64,000 nucleotides of DNA from Taishania sp965247975 (GTDB taxonomy: Bacteria; Bacteroidota; Bacteroidia; Flavobacteriales_D; Crocinitomicaceae): the NCBI GenBank assembly GCA_965247975.1, contig OZ252050.1:2046001-2110000 (forward strand), given 5' to 3'. Of this stretch, positions 45,101-53,920 are shown piece after piece. Each line of letters begins with the position of its first letter. Within the stretch, counting starts at the first letter, position 1. The notes under the pieces are model-generated. The model did no database searches, was not told where the DNA came from, and was given only the letters and a program-made list of their open reading frames with translations. Both the position numbers and the translations under genes were made by a program.

Positions 45101-48100
45101 TTCCAGCCGCAATGGTGTTTTGTTGAGTTACAGTTATTGTTCCAGTAGTTGTTGCAGGCGGACATCCACCTGTTGTTGTCACCGTGTAATTAAACGTTCC
45201 AGAAACTGTTGGTGTTCCAGATATGGTTGCCACATTTCCAAGCCAAGATCCAGTTACACCTGCAGGAAGCCCCGAAAATGTTGCACCCGTTGCAATTGTT
45301 GTTGCAAGAGCAATGTTAGTTATTGGTGTATTAATACATACAGTTTGATTCGTGCCAGCAGCAATAGTGTTTTGTGGAGTTACTGTTATTGTTCCAGTAG
45401 TTGTTGCAGGCGGACATCCACCTGTCGTTGTCACCGTGTAATTAAACGTTCCAGAAGCAGTTGGTGTTCCAGAAATTGTTACCACATTTCCAACCCATGA
45501 ACCAGTTACCCCAGCGGGAAGTCCCGAGAATGTTGCACCCGTGGCAGTTGTTGTTGCAAGAGCAATGTTTGTCAAAGGCGTATTAATACAAACGGTTTGA
45601 TTCGTTCCTGCCGCAATGGTGTTTTGTGGAGTTACAGTTATTGTTCCTGTTGTTATCGCTGGAGGACATCCACCAGTTGTTGTCACCGTGTAATTGAATA
45701 TTCCAGAAACTGTTGGCGTGCCCGAAATTGTTACCAAATTTCCAGCCCACGAACCAGTCACACCGGCTGGAAGCCCAGTAAATGTTGTACCTGTTGCAAT
45801 TGTTGTAGCGAGTGCGATATTCGTTAAAGGTGTATTGATACAAAAGGTTTGATTTGTGCCAGCCGCAATGGTGTTTTGTGGAGTAACGGTAATTGTTCCA
45901 GTCGTCAACGCTGGAGGACATCCACCAGTTGTTGTAACTGTGTAATTAAATGTTCCAGAAACTGTTGGTGTTCCAGAAATTGTTACAACATCTCCAGCCC
46001 ATGAACCTGTCACCCCAGCAGGAAGCCCTGAAAATGTTGCACCCGTTGCAATTGTTGTTGCAAGAGCAATGTTAGTTATTGGTGTATTAATACATACAGT
46101 TTGATTCGTGCCAGCAGCAATAGTGTTTTGTGGAGTTACTGTTATTGTTCCAGTAGTTGTTGCAGGCGGACATCCACCTGTCGTTGTCACCGTGTAATTA
46201 AACGTTCCAGAAGCAGTTGGTGTTCCAGAAATTGTTACCACATTTCCAAGCCATGAACCAGTTACACCAGCAGGAAGTCCTGAGAATGTTGCACCAGTTG
46301 CTGTTGTTGTTGAAAGTGTAATATTTGTAATTGTAGTGTTGATACAAACAGTTTGATTTGTGCCAGCCGCGATCGTGTTTTGTTGAGTTACAGTTATTGT
46401 TCCTGTAGTTGTAGCTGGAGGACATCCACCAGTTGTTATCACGGTGTAATTAAATGTTCCTGAAACTGTTGGTGTTCCAGAAATTGTTGCCACATCTCCA
46501 AGCCAAGAGCCGGTCACACCTGCAGGAAGTCCTGAGAATGTTGCACCCGTTGCAATTGTTGTTGCAAGATTGATATTCGTCAAAGGCGTATTAATACAAA
46601 CGGTTTGATTCGTTCCTGCCGCAATGGTGTTTTGTGGAGTTACAGTTATTGTTCCTGTAGTTGTTGCTGGAGGACATCCACCAGTTGTGGTCACGGTGTA
46701 ATTAAATGTTCCAGAAACAGTTGGAGTGCCCGAAATTGTTGCCACATCTCCAAGCCATGAACCAGTTACACCTGCAGGAAGTCCTGAGAATGTTGCGCCT
46801 GTTGCAATTGTTGTAGCGAGTGCGATATTCGTTAAAGGTGTATTGATACAAACGGTTTGATTCGTTCCTGCCGCAATGGTGTTTTGTGGAGTTACAGTTA
46901 TAGTTCCAGTCGCAATCGCTGGAGGACATCCACCTGTTGTTGTAACTGTGTAATTAAATGTTCCAGAAATAGTTGGTGTTCCAGAAATTGTTGCCACATC
47001 TCCAATCCATGAACCAGTTACACCTGCAGGAAGCCCAGAAAATGTTGCACCAGTTGCAGTTGTTGTTGAAAGTGCAATATTAGTAATTGATGTATTGATA
47101 CAAATCGTTTGATTCGTTCCAGCAGATATCGTATTTTGCGGAGTTACCGTTATGGTTCCAGTTGTTGATGCTGGTGGACATCCACCAGTGGTTGTCACTG
47201 TGTAATTAAATGTTCCAGAAACTGTTGGTATTCCAGATATTGTTGCCACATTTCCAAGCCATGAACCAGTTACACCTGCAGGAAGTCCTGAGAATGTTGC
47301 ACCTGTTGCAATTGTTGTTGCAAGAGCAATGTTTGTTATTGGTGTATTAATACAAACGGTTTGATTTGTGCCAGCAGCGATCGTATTTTGCGGAGTTACT
47401 GTTATGGTTCCAGTTGTTGATGCTGGTGGACATCCACCAGTGGTTGTCACTGTGTAATTAAATGTTCCAGAAACTGTTGGTATTCCAGATATTGTTGCCA
47501 CATTTCCAAGCCATGAACCAGTTACACCTGCAGGAAGTCCTGAGAATGTTGCACCTGTTGCAATTGTTGTACCGAGTGGGATATTCGTCAACGGCGTATT
47601 GATACAAACGGTTTGATTTGTTCCAGCTGCGATGGTATTTTGTGGAGTTACTGTTATTGTTCCAGTCGTTGTCGCTGGAGGACATCCACCAGTGGTTGTC
47701 ACTGTGTAATTAAATGTTCCAGAAACTGTTGGTATTCCAGATATTGTTGCCACATTTCCAAGCCATGAACCAGTTACACCTGCAGGAAGTCCTGAGAATG
47801 TTGCACCTGTTGCAATTGTTGTACCGAGTGGGATATTCGTCAACGGCGTATTGATACAAACGGTTTGATTTGTTCCAGCTGCGATGGTATTTTGTGGAGT
47901 TACTGTTATTGTTCCAGTCGTTGTCGCTGGAGGACATCCACCTGTCGTTGTAACTGTGTAATTAAATGTTCCAGAAACCGTTGGAGTTCCCGAAATCGTT
48001 GCCACATTTCCAATCCAAGAACCTGTCACACCCGCAGGAAGTCCAGAGAAAGTTGCACCAGTTGCAATTGTCGTTGCAAGATTGATATTCGTTAAAGGTG

Positions 48101-51092
48101 TATTGATACAAACGGTTTGATTTGTTCCAGCTGCGATGGTGTTTTGTGGAGTTACTGTTATTGTTCCAGTCGTTATCGCTGGAGGACATCCACCTGTTGT
48201 TGTCACCGTGTAATTAAATGTTCCAGAAACTGTTGGTGTTCCAGAAATTGTTGCCACATCTCCAACCCAAGTACCAGTCACACCTGCAGGAAGTCCTGAG
48301 AATGTCGCACCAGTTCCCGTTGTTGTGGCAAGGACAATGTCTGTAATTGGTGTATTGATACAAATGGTTTGATTCGTTCCTGCCGATATGGTGTTTTGTG
48401 GAGTTACGGTTATTGTTCCTGTAGTTGTTGCTGGAGGACATCCACCAGTTGTTGTCACCGTGTAATTGAATATTCCAGAAACTGTTGGCGTGCCCGAAAT
48501 TGTTACCAAATTTCCAGCCCACGAACCAGTCACACCGGCTGGAAGCCCAGTAAATGTTGCACCTGTTGCAATTGTTGTAGCGAGTGCGATATTCGTTAAA
48601 GGTGTATTGATACAAACGGTTTGATTTGTGCCAGCCGCAATGGTGTTTTGTGGAGTAACGGTAATTGTTCCAGTCGTCAACGCTGGAGGACATCCACCTG
48701 TTGTTGTCACCGTGTAATTAAATGTTCCAGAAACTGTTGGTGTTCCAGAAATTGTTACCACATCTCCAGCCCATGAACCTGTCACCCCAGCAGGAAGCCC
48801 TGAAAATGTTGCACCAGTTGCCGTTGTTGTGGCAAGCACAATATCTGTAATTGGTGTATTGATACAAATTGTTTGATTCGTTCCAGCAGATATCGTATTT
48901 TGCGGAGTTACCGTTATGGTTCCAGTTGTTGATGCTGGTGGACATCCACCAGTGGTTGTCACTGTGTAATTAAATGTTCCAGAAACTGTTGGTATTCCAG
49001 ATATTGTTGCCACATTTCCAAGCCATGAACCAGTTACACCTGCAGGAAGTCCTGAGAATGTTGCACCTGTTGCAATTGTTGTACCGAGTGCGATATTCGT
49101 CAACAGCGTATTGATACAAACGGTTTGATTTGTTCCAGCAGCAACCGTGTTTTGCGGAATTACTGTTATCGTTAGATTTGCAGTTGTTGCGCACAGACCA
49201 ATTGTTGGTGTAAAGGTGTAAGTGGTTGTCGCTGTATTGTTCAACGTAGGAGACCATGATCCAGTGAAACCATTTAATGAAGTAGTTGGCAGCGCGGTTA
49301 ATGGAGTTCCAATACAAATAGGGGTAACAGGATCGAAAGTTGGAACTAAATTGGGGTTAACTGTTAACGAATAAGTGCTAATCAGCGTATAAGTGTCGCC
49401 AACATTAATCGTCCCGCTATTATTCGCATCGCAATATGCATAAGCACTTACACTTTGTGTAATTGGCGCTAAGGTTAGGTTAATTCCATTAGGAAGCAAA
49501 TTGTTTGGCAAAACAGAGCCTGCAACTGGTGTGACAGATGAATAAACAATGCAATTGCTATTTGCAGCAGATATACTATTTTGCCAAGTATTGAAGGATG
49601 GAAAAGGGCTTCCAGAGCATATTGTTTGAGTAACATCAGTAACTAGAGTCGGTGGACAACATGGGTGAAATACAGGTACAGTATTAAAGGTGCATACCGC
49701 TGCACTAGCTGTTTGACCTTGAAATGTTGCATTAAATGTAGATGTGATGGATGAAGCTGTCCAATTTCCATCTGTCGAAATTGGACATGTTAAGCTCGGA
49801 TTATAGGTAGTATTTACCCCACCTGCTGAAAATGTATTTGGATAAATGTAAATCGTAATTGTACTGTTTTGATTATATCCAGGAATATTTGCCAAGGTTA
49901 AATTCAAATTAAAATTTGACGGCCCGGGATTAGCAGACTGCTGATCATAAACGATTGATCCATTATGATAAATTGTTACCCAATAAGATGTGGATACTGG
50001 GAAATTTAAATCTGGCTGATCAAAACAAAAGCCAGCCATGTTAACATTTAAAGCCAATGATGTTGCATTGCCTCCTGTTCCATTTGGTGGAATAGTAATT
50101 ACTGCTGCACTATTAACACCTCCAAAAGTACTTGATCCAACAACAGCAGTTCCTGAATTTGTGGAGGTGATGTTAACCAATGGTCCTGCTGTGGAACAAC
50201 AATTAGAAGCACCTACACCGTTATAAGCAACAGAAAAAACTTGATTACCAGAAGAACATTGCGTGTTTAAAGTCGTGGGATCGGGTGAAATGGTGAAAAC
50301 AGAACCAATATTCGCTGCAACGCAGTCATTTTGAGGTGTAACGGTCCAGTTACAACCAGCTGGATTGTAGTTAACTTGAACCAAGTTAGAAGCAGATGTG
50401 GGCGTGGACGGATTTATAGTTACTGGATAGTTACCACTCGCTAATATAGCAGAGGTCGTGTTGCAAGTAATCGTCCAAGGTAAATTTACTAGAGTTGGAT
50501 TACAGAAATTTGGGTTTTGAAGTGTCAATGGGATATTTACATCTCCACAATTAGTTATAACAGATGTTACAACTCCCGAAGGTGTAGTAATCGAAACGGT
50601 TGCAGGACTAATTGTAATATTTGTACCAAAGGTAAAACTTGCTGTTGATCCAAAATTACCAATAATCGGACCACCAATGGTTGTTGCACCTTGTGTAACG
50701 TAAATTTGACCGTTAACTCCGTTAAACCCATCTCCATAAGAATCGTTAATTGTTAATGTGAAAATGTTACCGTGAATTGCTGGATTTAAGTTGTTTACAA
50801 AGTAATTGAAAATATTTCCGTTAATACCAGGACCTCCCGATACAATTGTAGCTCCAGAAAGAACACTCGTAACAGACCAAGTTATTTCACTAGCGAATTG
50901 GCTTCCATAATTTCCTCTTACAACAAATGAAATAAGGCCGTTGCAACCTGTGTTGTCAACTTGAAATAGATATGGTTGTCCTGCGCAAGCCGTGTTTGGA
51001 CTTGTTACAACAGTCGAATAAGCTGGGCAATTCTGTCCCAAAGTATTCGAAAACATAAATACGAAAAAAACTATTTGAAGAAGTGTTTTCAT
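39144..51092 (-). CDS. Giant repetitive surface protein with T9SS type B sorting domain
   Basis: A 3982-residue protein. It has a signal peptide (1-20, ends LGQ), an N-terminal unique region with Cys-containing beta domains (about 20-640), an array of 36 repeats of 84 residues (643-3666), a short Cys-containing segment, two PKD-like domains (about 3720-3885; the motifs WDFGNGS and WDFGDETSS are visible), and a gliding-motility-associated T9SS type B C-terminal domain (about 3891-3982; YYVPNAFTPDGDKHNETF, then FNRWGEIIF and GIYTWTIQF). Each repeat looks like a He_PIG-type Ig domain with one Cys at V/I-C-I-N and one at GGCPP. It should be a long fibre on the cell surface, perhaps an adhesin (inference). 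It lies alone, divergent from nothing and convergent with the pseudouridine synthase gene. Confidence 0.88.
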   Translation of the reverse strand: MKTLLQIVFFVFMFSNTLGQNCPAYSTVVTSPNTACAGQPYLFQVDNTGCNGLISFVVRGNYGSQFASEITWSVTSVLSGATIVSGGPGINGNIFNYFVNNLNPAIHGNIFTLTINDSYGDGFNGVNGQIYVTQGATTIGGPIIGNFGSTASFTFGTNITISPATVSITTPSGVVTSVITNCGDVNIPLTLQNPNFCNPTLVNLPWTITCNTTSAILASGNYPVTINPSTPTSASNLVQVNYNPAGCNWTVTPQNDCVAANIGSVFTISPDPTTLNTQCSSGNQVFSVAYNGVGASNCCSTAGPLVNITSTNSGTAVVGSSTFGGVNSAAVITIPPNGTGGNATSLALNVNMAGFCFDQPDLNFPVSTSYWVTIYHNGSIVYDQQSANPGPSNFNLNLTLANIPGYNQNSTITIYIYPNTFSAGGVNTTYNPSLTCPISTDGNWTASSITSTFNATFQGQTASAAVCTFNTVPVFHPCCPPTLVTDVTQTICSGSPFPSFNTWQNSISAANSNCIVYSSVTPVAGSVLPNNLLPNGINLTLAPITQSVSAYAYCDANNSGTINVGDTYTLISTYSLTVNPNLVPTFDPVTPICIGTPLTALPTTSLNGFTGSWSPTLNNTATTTYTFTPTIGLCATTANLTITVIPQNTVAAGTNQTVCINTLLTNIALGTTIATGATFSGLPAGVTGSWLGNVATISGIPTVSGTFNYTVTTTGGCPPASTTGTITVTPQNTISAGTNQTICINTPITDIVLATTTATGATFSGLPAGVTGSWAGDVVTISGTPTVSGTFNYTVTTTGGCPPALTTGTITVTPQNTIAAGTNQTVCINTPLTNIALATTIATGATFTGLPAGVTGSWAGNLVTISGTPTVSGIFNYTVTTTGGCPPATTTGTITVTPQNTISAGTNQTICINTPITDIVLATTTGTGATFSGLPAGVTGTWVGDVATISGTPTVSGTFNYTVTTTGGCPPAITTGTITVTPQNTIAAGTNQTVCINTPLTNINLATTIATGATFSGLPAGVTGSWIGNVATISGTPTVSGTFNYTVTTTGGCPPATTTGTITVTPQNTIAAGTNQTVCINTPLTNIPLGTTIATGATFSGLPAGVTGSWLGNVATISGIPTVSGTFNYTVTTTGGCPPATTTGTITVTPQNTIAAGTNQTVCINTPLTNIPLGTTIATGATFSGLPAGVTGSWLGNVATISGIPTVSGTFNYTVTTTGGCPPASTTGTITVTPQNTIAAGTNQTVCINTPITNIALATTIATGATFSGLPAGVTGSWLGNVATISGIPTVSGTFNYTVTTTGGCPPASTTGTITVTPQNTISAGTNQTICINTSITNIALSTTTATGATFSGLPAGVTGSWIGDVATISGTPTISGTFNYTVTTTGGCPPAIATGTITVTPQNTIAAGTNQTVCINTPLTNIALATTIATGATFSGLPAGVTGSWLGDVATISGTPTVSGTFNYTVTTTGGCPPATTTGTITVTPQNTIAAGTNQTVCINTPLTNINLATTIATGATFSGLPAGVTGSWLGDVATISGTPTVSGTFNYTVITTGGCPPATTTGTITVTQQNTIAAGTNQTVCINTTITNITLSTTTATGATFSGLPAGVTGSWLGNVVTISGTPTASGTFNYTVTTTGGCPPATTTGTITVTPQNTIAAGTNQTVCINTPITNIALATTIATGATFSGLPAGVTGSWAGDVVTISGTPTVSGTFNYTVTTTGGCPPALTTGTITVTPQNTIAAGTNQTFCINTPLTNIALATTIATGTTFTGLPAGVTGSWAGNLVTISGTPTVSGIFNYTVTTTGGCPPAITTGTITVTPQNTIAAGTNQTVCINTPLTNIALATTTATGATFSGLPAGVTGSWVGNVVTISGTPTASGTFNYTVTTTGGCPPATTTGTITVTPQNTIAAGTNQTVCINTPITNIALATTIATGATFSGLPAGVTGSWLGNVATISGTPTVSGTFNYTVTTTGGCPPATTTGTITVTQQNTIAAGTNQTVCINTPITNIALSTTTATGATFSGLPAGVTGTWVGDVATISGTPTVSGTFNYTVTTTGGCPPALTTGTITVTPQNTIAAGTNQTVCINTPITNITLATTTATAATFSGLPTGVTGSWIGDVATISGTPTVSGTFNYTVTTTGGCPPAITTGTITVTQQNTIAPGTNQTVCINTTITNITLSTTTATGATFSGLPAGVTGSWLGDVATISGTPTVSGTFNYTVTTTGGCPPATTTGTITVTPQNTIAAGTNQTVCINTPLTNIALATTIATSATFSGLPAGVTGSWLGNVATISGTPTVYGTFNYTVTTTGGCPPAITTGTITVTPQNTIAAGTNQTVCINTPLTNIALATTIATGATFSGLPAGVTGSWLGDVATISGTPTVSGTFNYTVTTTGGCPPATTTGTITVTPQNTIAAGTNQTVCINTPITNIALATTIATGATFSGLPAGVTGSWLGNMATISGTPTVSGTFNYTVATTGGCPPASTTGTITVTPQNTIAAGTNQTVCINTPITNIALATTIATGATFSGLPAGVTGSWVGNVATISGTPTVSGTFNYTVITTGGCPPATTTGTITVTPQNTIAAGTNQTVCINTTITNITLSTTTATGATFSGLPAGVTGSWIGDVATISGTPTVSGTFNYTVTTTGGCPPAISTGTITVTPQNTIAAGTNQTVCINTPIANISLSTAIATGATFSGLPAGVTGSWAGNVVTISGTPTVSGTFNYTVTTTGGCPPTTTTGTITVTPQNTISTGINESTCINTLLPVITLNSTGATGATFSGLPSGVTGSWLGNVATISGTPTVSGTFNYTVATTGGCPPSSTTGIITVVFQNTISAGTNQTVCINNAMIDIGLSTNGATGATFSGLPAGVNGSWVGNVATISGIPTVAGTFNYTVTSTGGCPPAATSGILNVTPQNTITAGSNQTVCINTPISNILLTTTTSTGASFSGLPAGVTGSWAGNTVTISGTPTVSGTFNYTVTTTGGCPPAMTTGTIIVTPQNTITPGTNQTVCINTPIVEITLTTTTATGVTFSGLPAGVTGSWVGNIATISGTPTVSGTFNYIVTSTGGCPPATTTATITVNPQNTIGIGSNQTVCINTPITNISIATTIATGATFSGLPAGVTGSWAGNMVTISGTPTVSGTYNYTVTTTGGCPLETTTGTITVTPQNTIEAGTNQTICINSPITSISLATTTATGATFSGLPAGVAGSWLGNTATIFGTPTVSGTFNYTVTTTGGCPPATATGTITVTPQNTIEPGTNQTVCINTAISNIALVTTTATGATFTGLPAGVTGSWAGNIATISGTPTVSGTFNYIITTTGGCPPAISTGTITVTPQNTIAVGTNQTVCINSPITNITLATTTATGATFSGLPAGVTGSWAGNVATISGAPNVSGTFNYTVTTTGGCPPATTSGAITVTPQNTISAGTNQTVCINTPITNITLSTTTATGATFSGLPTGVSGSWAGDVVTISGTPTVSGTFNYTVTTTGGCPPATTTGTIIVNPENTIAAGTNQTVCINTPIANITLATTIATGTTFTGLPAGVTGSWLGNVATISGTPTVSGTFNYTVTTTGGCQSAFSTGSIIVNDQNTITEGTNQTICLNSSIDDIALTTTFATGATFSGLPNGLVGSWGGDFATISGTPSETGTFNYSVVTTGGCPPANTSGIIIVNPILTSITNTTICPNQVPYLWNGLTFLASGSQTATLTSSFGCDSLATLNLIVVDASAIDIEVNINAGCAPLVVSFTDNTFPVPTSVLWDFGNGSVSNALGNQNMTYVDTGCFDLTYNASFGGCPVVITYQDLVCVSPTPIASFEVENPTATDENPTFVMSNQSENATQYTWDFGDETSSNEENPTHNYTDLEEGYLIYLIAQNSVGCSDTTFESVVIQESLLYYVPNAFTPDGDKHNETFKPIFTSGFNPYEYTFLVFNRWGEIIFESHNAEVGWNGKYGETPAQQGIYTWTIQFKEKYSDKRRELKGHVNLIR
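40095..49166 (-). repeat. 36 in-frame repeats of 252 bp (84 aa)
   Basis: The array is 9072 bp, exactly 36 x 252, with every unit the same length. The unit reads (T/V)V(T)PQNTI(A/S)AGTNQT(V/I)CIN near its start and GTFNYTVTTTGGCPPA near its end. Units nearest the C-terminus (26-36 counting from the N-terminus) have drifted most; central units are nearly alike. Two neighbouring units (about 47430-47690 and 47682-47942) are identical at DNA level. Confidence 0.95.
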
Positions 51093-51232
51093 TAAGTTGC
51101 TTCGGATAAAGATAAAAATAATTTGTAATTATTTCTTTATTCTAATTCAATGAAAACTAGACGCTAAAATTCTATATTGGTTGCTCGTTAGAACACTTGA
51201 AATTCTGAGTAAAATTGAATTTTCAGCAAATA

Positions 51233-52672
51233 TTATTTTGATCGAATTACTTTGCCACTTCCTGTCATCGGTAAAGATTCTACAATCGCTAATTTCTGAG
51301 GAATTTTGTATGTTGAAAGTCGTTTTCTACAGTACGTTAAAACTGCCTCGATATCAATTGTTGTGTGCGGGTGTAAAACAACTTCGGCTTGCACAATTTG
51401 CCCCATTAAAGGATGCGGAACACCTAAAATTCTTGCTTGTTTAATTTCTGGAATTGATTCAAGGACACCTTCAACTTCTTCAGGAAATACCTTGTTACCA
51501 GAAACATTTATCATGGAAAGTTGTCTGCCTTCCACTTTTATTAATCCTTCAAAAGTTTTAGATGCATAATCTGCCGTTAAGAAAAAACCGTTTTTTGTGA
51601 CTTCATTTCGCGACAGCGGAGGATTTAAATATGCATCGAACATACCAGGACCTTTGATGGCTAAATTTCCAATTTCGTTTGGAGCTAATACGTTTCCTAA
51701 ATCATCAATAATTTCAACCTCATAATCTGGAAGTGCAAAACCAACAGCATCTGGATGCTCATTTGATTTATCGTAATTAATAATTGGTAATCCGATTTCG
51801 ATAATTCCATAAGCTTGACTCACAGGAATCTTGTATTTTTCTTTAAATCGTACACATACATCTGAAGAAATTCCTGCAGATGTTGATATTACATGTTTTA
51901 AACTAGGCATTTTCACTTCCTCCTCAATTCTCGAAAGCAATCGAATTTGCATGGGTGAACCGTAAAGTAATGTTCCCTTGAATTTATTTGTTATTTCAAC
52001 AATATTTTGAGGTAAAAAGTCTTTCGCAATAGCAATTGCTGAACCAAATCGTACATAAAGTAAAATGGAAACAACAAAATGATAAGCCATAGGTAAAACC
52101 CAAATTACAACGTCTGAAGTTCCAAGATTTAGCACTTTATTTGCAGCTTCAATGCGTTCAATGGCCGATTTGTGAGAAATCAAAACTCCCTTTGCTTTTC
52201 CTGTGGTGCCAGATGTAAATCGCATAAATGCAGGGTTTTCGACATGGCTAGCGAACTTCTTGTGAATTCCCGTTGCATTAAATCTAAAAGATCCAAAAGA
52301 CAACTTGATTTGGGTGTTTTCTCGGTCTAAAGGATTCAAACCACTTAAATCATCTAGAATAAAATTTAGTTCGGCCTCTTCTAAGATTTGATCTACTTCT
52401 GCTTTTTTGAGCTGATGCGACATAGGCATCACGGCTGACCCTGTCCCAATCACTGCGAAAATACCGATTATAAAATTTCTTGAATTTCTGGACATTACAC
52501 CTGTGCCAGCATTTTTACCTATCCCTAATTTGATTAACTCTCTCTTTAAAGTTTCAACTTCATCATATAACTGAGAAAAAGTCATAACACCAAATTCATC
52601 ATAAATGGCGGGTGAATTTGGCCAATTTTCTTTGGCATCAACGAGCGCTCTGTATGCAAGGAGATTAGTCAT
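51233..52672 (-). CDS. AMP-forming acyl/aryl-CoA or acyl-ACP ligase (ANL superfamily)
   Basis: A 479-residue stand-alone adenylation enzyme. Core motifs: the P-loop FTSGTTGKAKG (about residue 148-158), the A5 motif AYGIIEIG, the A7-like motif FFLTADYA and the C-terminal A10 region with GSGKVIR. It would activate a carboxylic acid as acyl-AMP and pass it to a thiol, most likely the carrier protein encoded upstream in the same operon. The substrate pocket cannot be read reliably. It is the last gene of the six-gene operon; 18 bases separate it from the oxidoreductase gene. Confidence 0.85.
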   Translation of the reverse strand: MTNLLAYRALVDAKENWPNSPAIYDEFGVMTFSQLYDEVETLKRELIKLGIGKNAGTGVMSRNSRNFIIGIFAVIGTGSAVMPMSHQLKKAEVDQILEEAELNFILDDLSGLNPLDRENTQIKLSFGSFRFNATGIHKKFASHVENPAFMRFTSGTTGKAKGVLISHKSAIERIEAANKVLNLGTSDVVIWVLPMAYHFVVSILLYVRFGSAIAIAKDFLPQNIVEITNKFKGTLLYGSPMQIRLLSRIEEEVKMPSLKHVISTSAGISSDVCVRFKEKYKIPVSQAYGIIEIGLPIINYDKSNEHPDAVGFALPDYEVEIIDDLGNVLAPNEIGNLAIKGPGMFDAYLNPPLSRNEVTKNGFFLTADYASKTFEGLIKVEGRQLSMINVSGNKVFPEEVEGVLESIPEIKQARILGVPHPLMGQIVQAEVVLHPHTTIDIEAVLTYCRKRLSTYKIPQKLAIVESLPMTGSGKVIRSK

Positions 52673-52690
52673 TAAAATTGAGATGGATTA

Positions 52691-53920
52691 TTATTGTTCA
52701 ATGATTTCTGAATATTTCAAGCTATGCACTTTACAATAATTCGAAGCCAAGTTACCAGCAGCGGTTCCTGTTTGTAAACAAATACCCATAACCCGAGCAC
52801 TACCTATAGCACGATCAGACGCCGAAATATTTTTACCTCCAAAAAACAAATTTTTAATATGAGCTGAAATTAAACACTCCTCAGGAATTTGATAATATTC
52901 GTCTACCGGTAAAAAATCCATTTTTACTTTATGTGAGTTTCCCCATTCTTCAATAGGCCATGAACAATTCGCAACTGAATTTTTAAATTTCCGACAAGAG
53001 AGCACATCTTCTTCTGTCAAAATATATTTTCCTTCCGAACGATAATCTGTACGTATTCCTACGTCATCAGCAATATGGTCAATTTCGGCTTCTTCAAAAA
53101 GATCTATATCATTCACTAAAAATCGAACTAAAGAATCAATCATTTGAAGTCCTTTTTTGCGCAAGGACGATAAGTTGTTTTTTGTTAAAGTCACTTCCAA
53201 AGGAATCGCAACTTTAAAACTTACTTTACCATGCTTCAAAGAACCTGGAACCAAAAACAAATTTTCTAAACTAGGCTCAATTTCACCTCTCATAATAGCT
53301 TGCTTCAAATGTTTAATGAGAATGAGAGGAAGCATTCCTTCATTTTCACAATAAACATTTTTAATCGTAAACACCATTGCAGCGGATTGAAATTGATTAC
53401 TTTGAATCATTGGGGTATTTGAAAGTCGGCTTAAAATGCTTCTACCCGAACAATCTATAACCGCTTTGAATGAAATTGAATAAACTCTTTCGCCATGGTT
53501 AATAATGCAAGATTTTGCTTTTTTATCTGCCACTTCAATATCTACGACTTTTGTATCTAAAAATAATTGGACACCATGATTTTTTAAATATTCTTCGGCA
53601 ACTTCTTTATAACTATTTATGGAATAAGGCAAGTAATGGAGCCCATCACGATTTACAACAGGCTTGGTTTTGGATGAAAATTGAATTTTTTCAGAAAATT
53701 CTTTCGCAAAACCTGAAATAATGTACTTCGATTCTTGAGAATGATTTCGATGATAAATCCCACAAATTGTTCCCACTTCAGCAGCCGTAGCACTACCGCC
53801 TAAATAAGCATGAGAATCAATTAAAGTAACAGAACAGCCATTATGCGAAGCTGCAATAGCCGCTGCAATTCCAGCAGATCCACCTCCAACGATTAATATG
53901 TCTGTTTTAATTTGATTCAA
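52691..53920 (-). CDS. FAD-dependent oxidoreductase
   Basis: A 409-residue flavoprotein. The dinucleotide-binding motif opens the chain: ILIVGGGSAGIAAAIAASHN with an acidic residue at the end of strand 2 (LIDSH), followed by a glycine-rich GGSATAAEVGTICGIY block. The C-terminal region has GGKNISASDRAIGSARVMG, a second FAD-contact motif of the FAD-dependent oxidoreductase (PF12831-like) group. I cannot tell whether it desaturates, hydroxylates or rearranges its substrate. The start is TTG at 53920 (TTGA overlaps the upstream TGA stop by four bases), the only start that keeps the Rossmann motif complete. Confidence 0.8.
   Translation of the reverse strand: MNQIKTDILIVGGGSAGIAAAIAASHNGCSVTLIDSHAYLGGSATAAEVGTICGIYHRNHSQESKYIISGFAKEFSEKIQFSSKTKPVVNRDGLHYLPYSINSYKEVAEEYLKNHGVQLFLDTKVVDIEVADKKAKSCIINHGERVYSISFKAVIDCSGRSILSRLSNTPMIQSNQFQSAAMVFTIKNVYCENEGMLPLILIKHLKQAIMRGEIEPSLENLFLVPGSLKHGKVSFKVAIPLEVTLTKNNLSSLRKKGLQMIDSLVRFLVNDIDLFEEAEIDHIADDVGIRTDYRSEGKYILTEEDVLSCRKFKNSVANCSWPIEEWGNSHKVKMDFLPVDEYYQIPEECLISAHIKNLFFGGKNISASDRAIGSARVMGICLQTGTAAGNLASNYCKVHSLKYSEIIEQ

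Noticed and set aside
40095..49166. Regular repeats as a possible CRISPR array
   Set aside because: The period is 252 bp, the repeats are contiguous without spacers and they encode one open protein frame.
40402..49317. Many 75-codon frames rich in Asn, Ser, Cys and Trp on the minus strand, and 60-76-codon frames on the plus strand
   Set aside because: They are alternate-frame shadows of the 252-bp coding repeat; their period equals the repeat and they have no start signals or family likeness.
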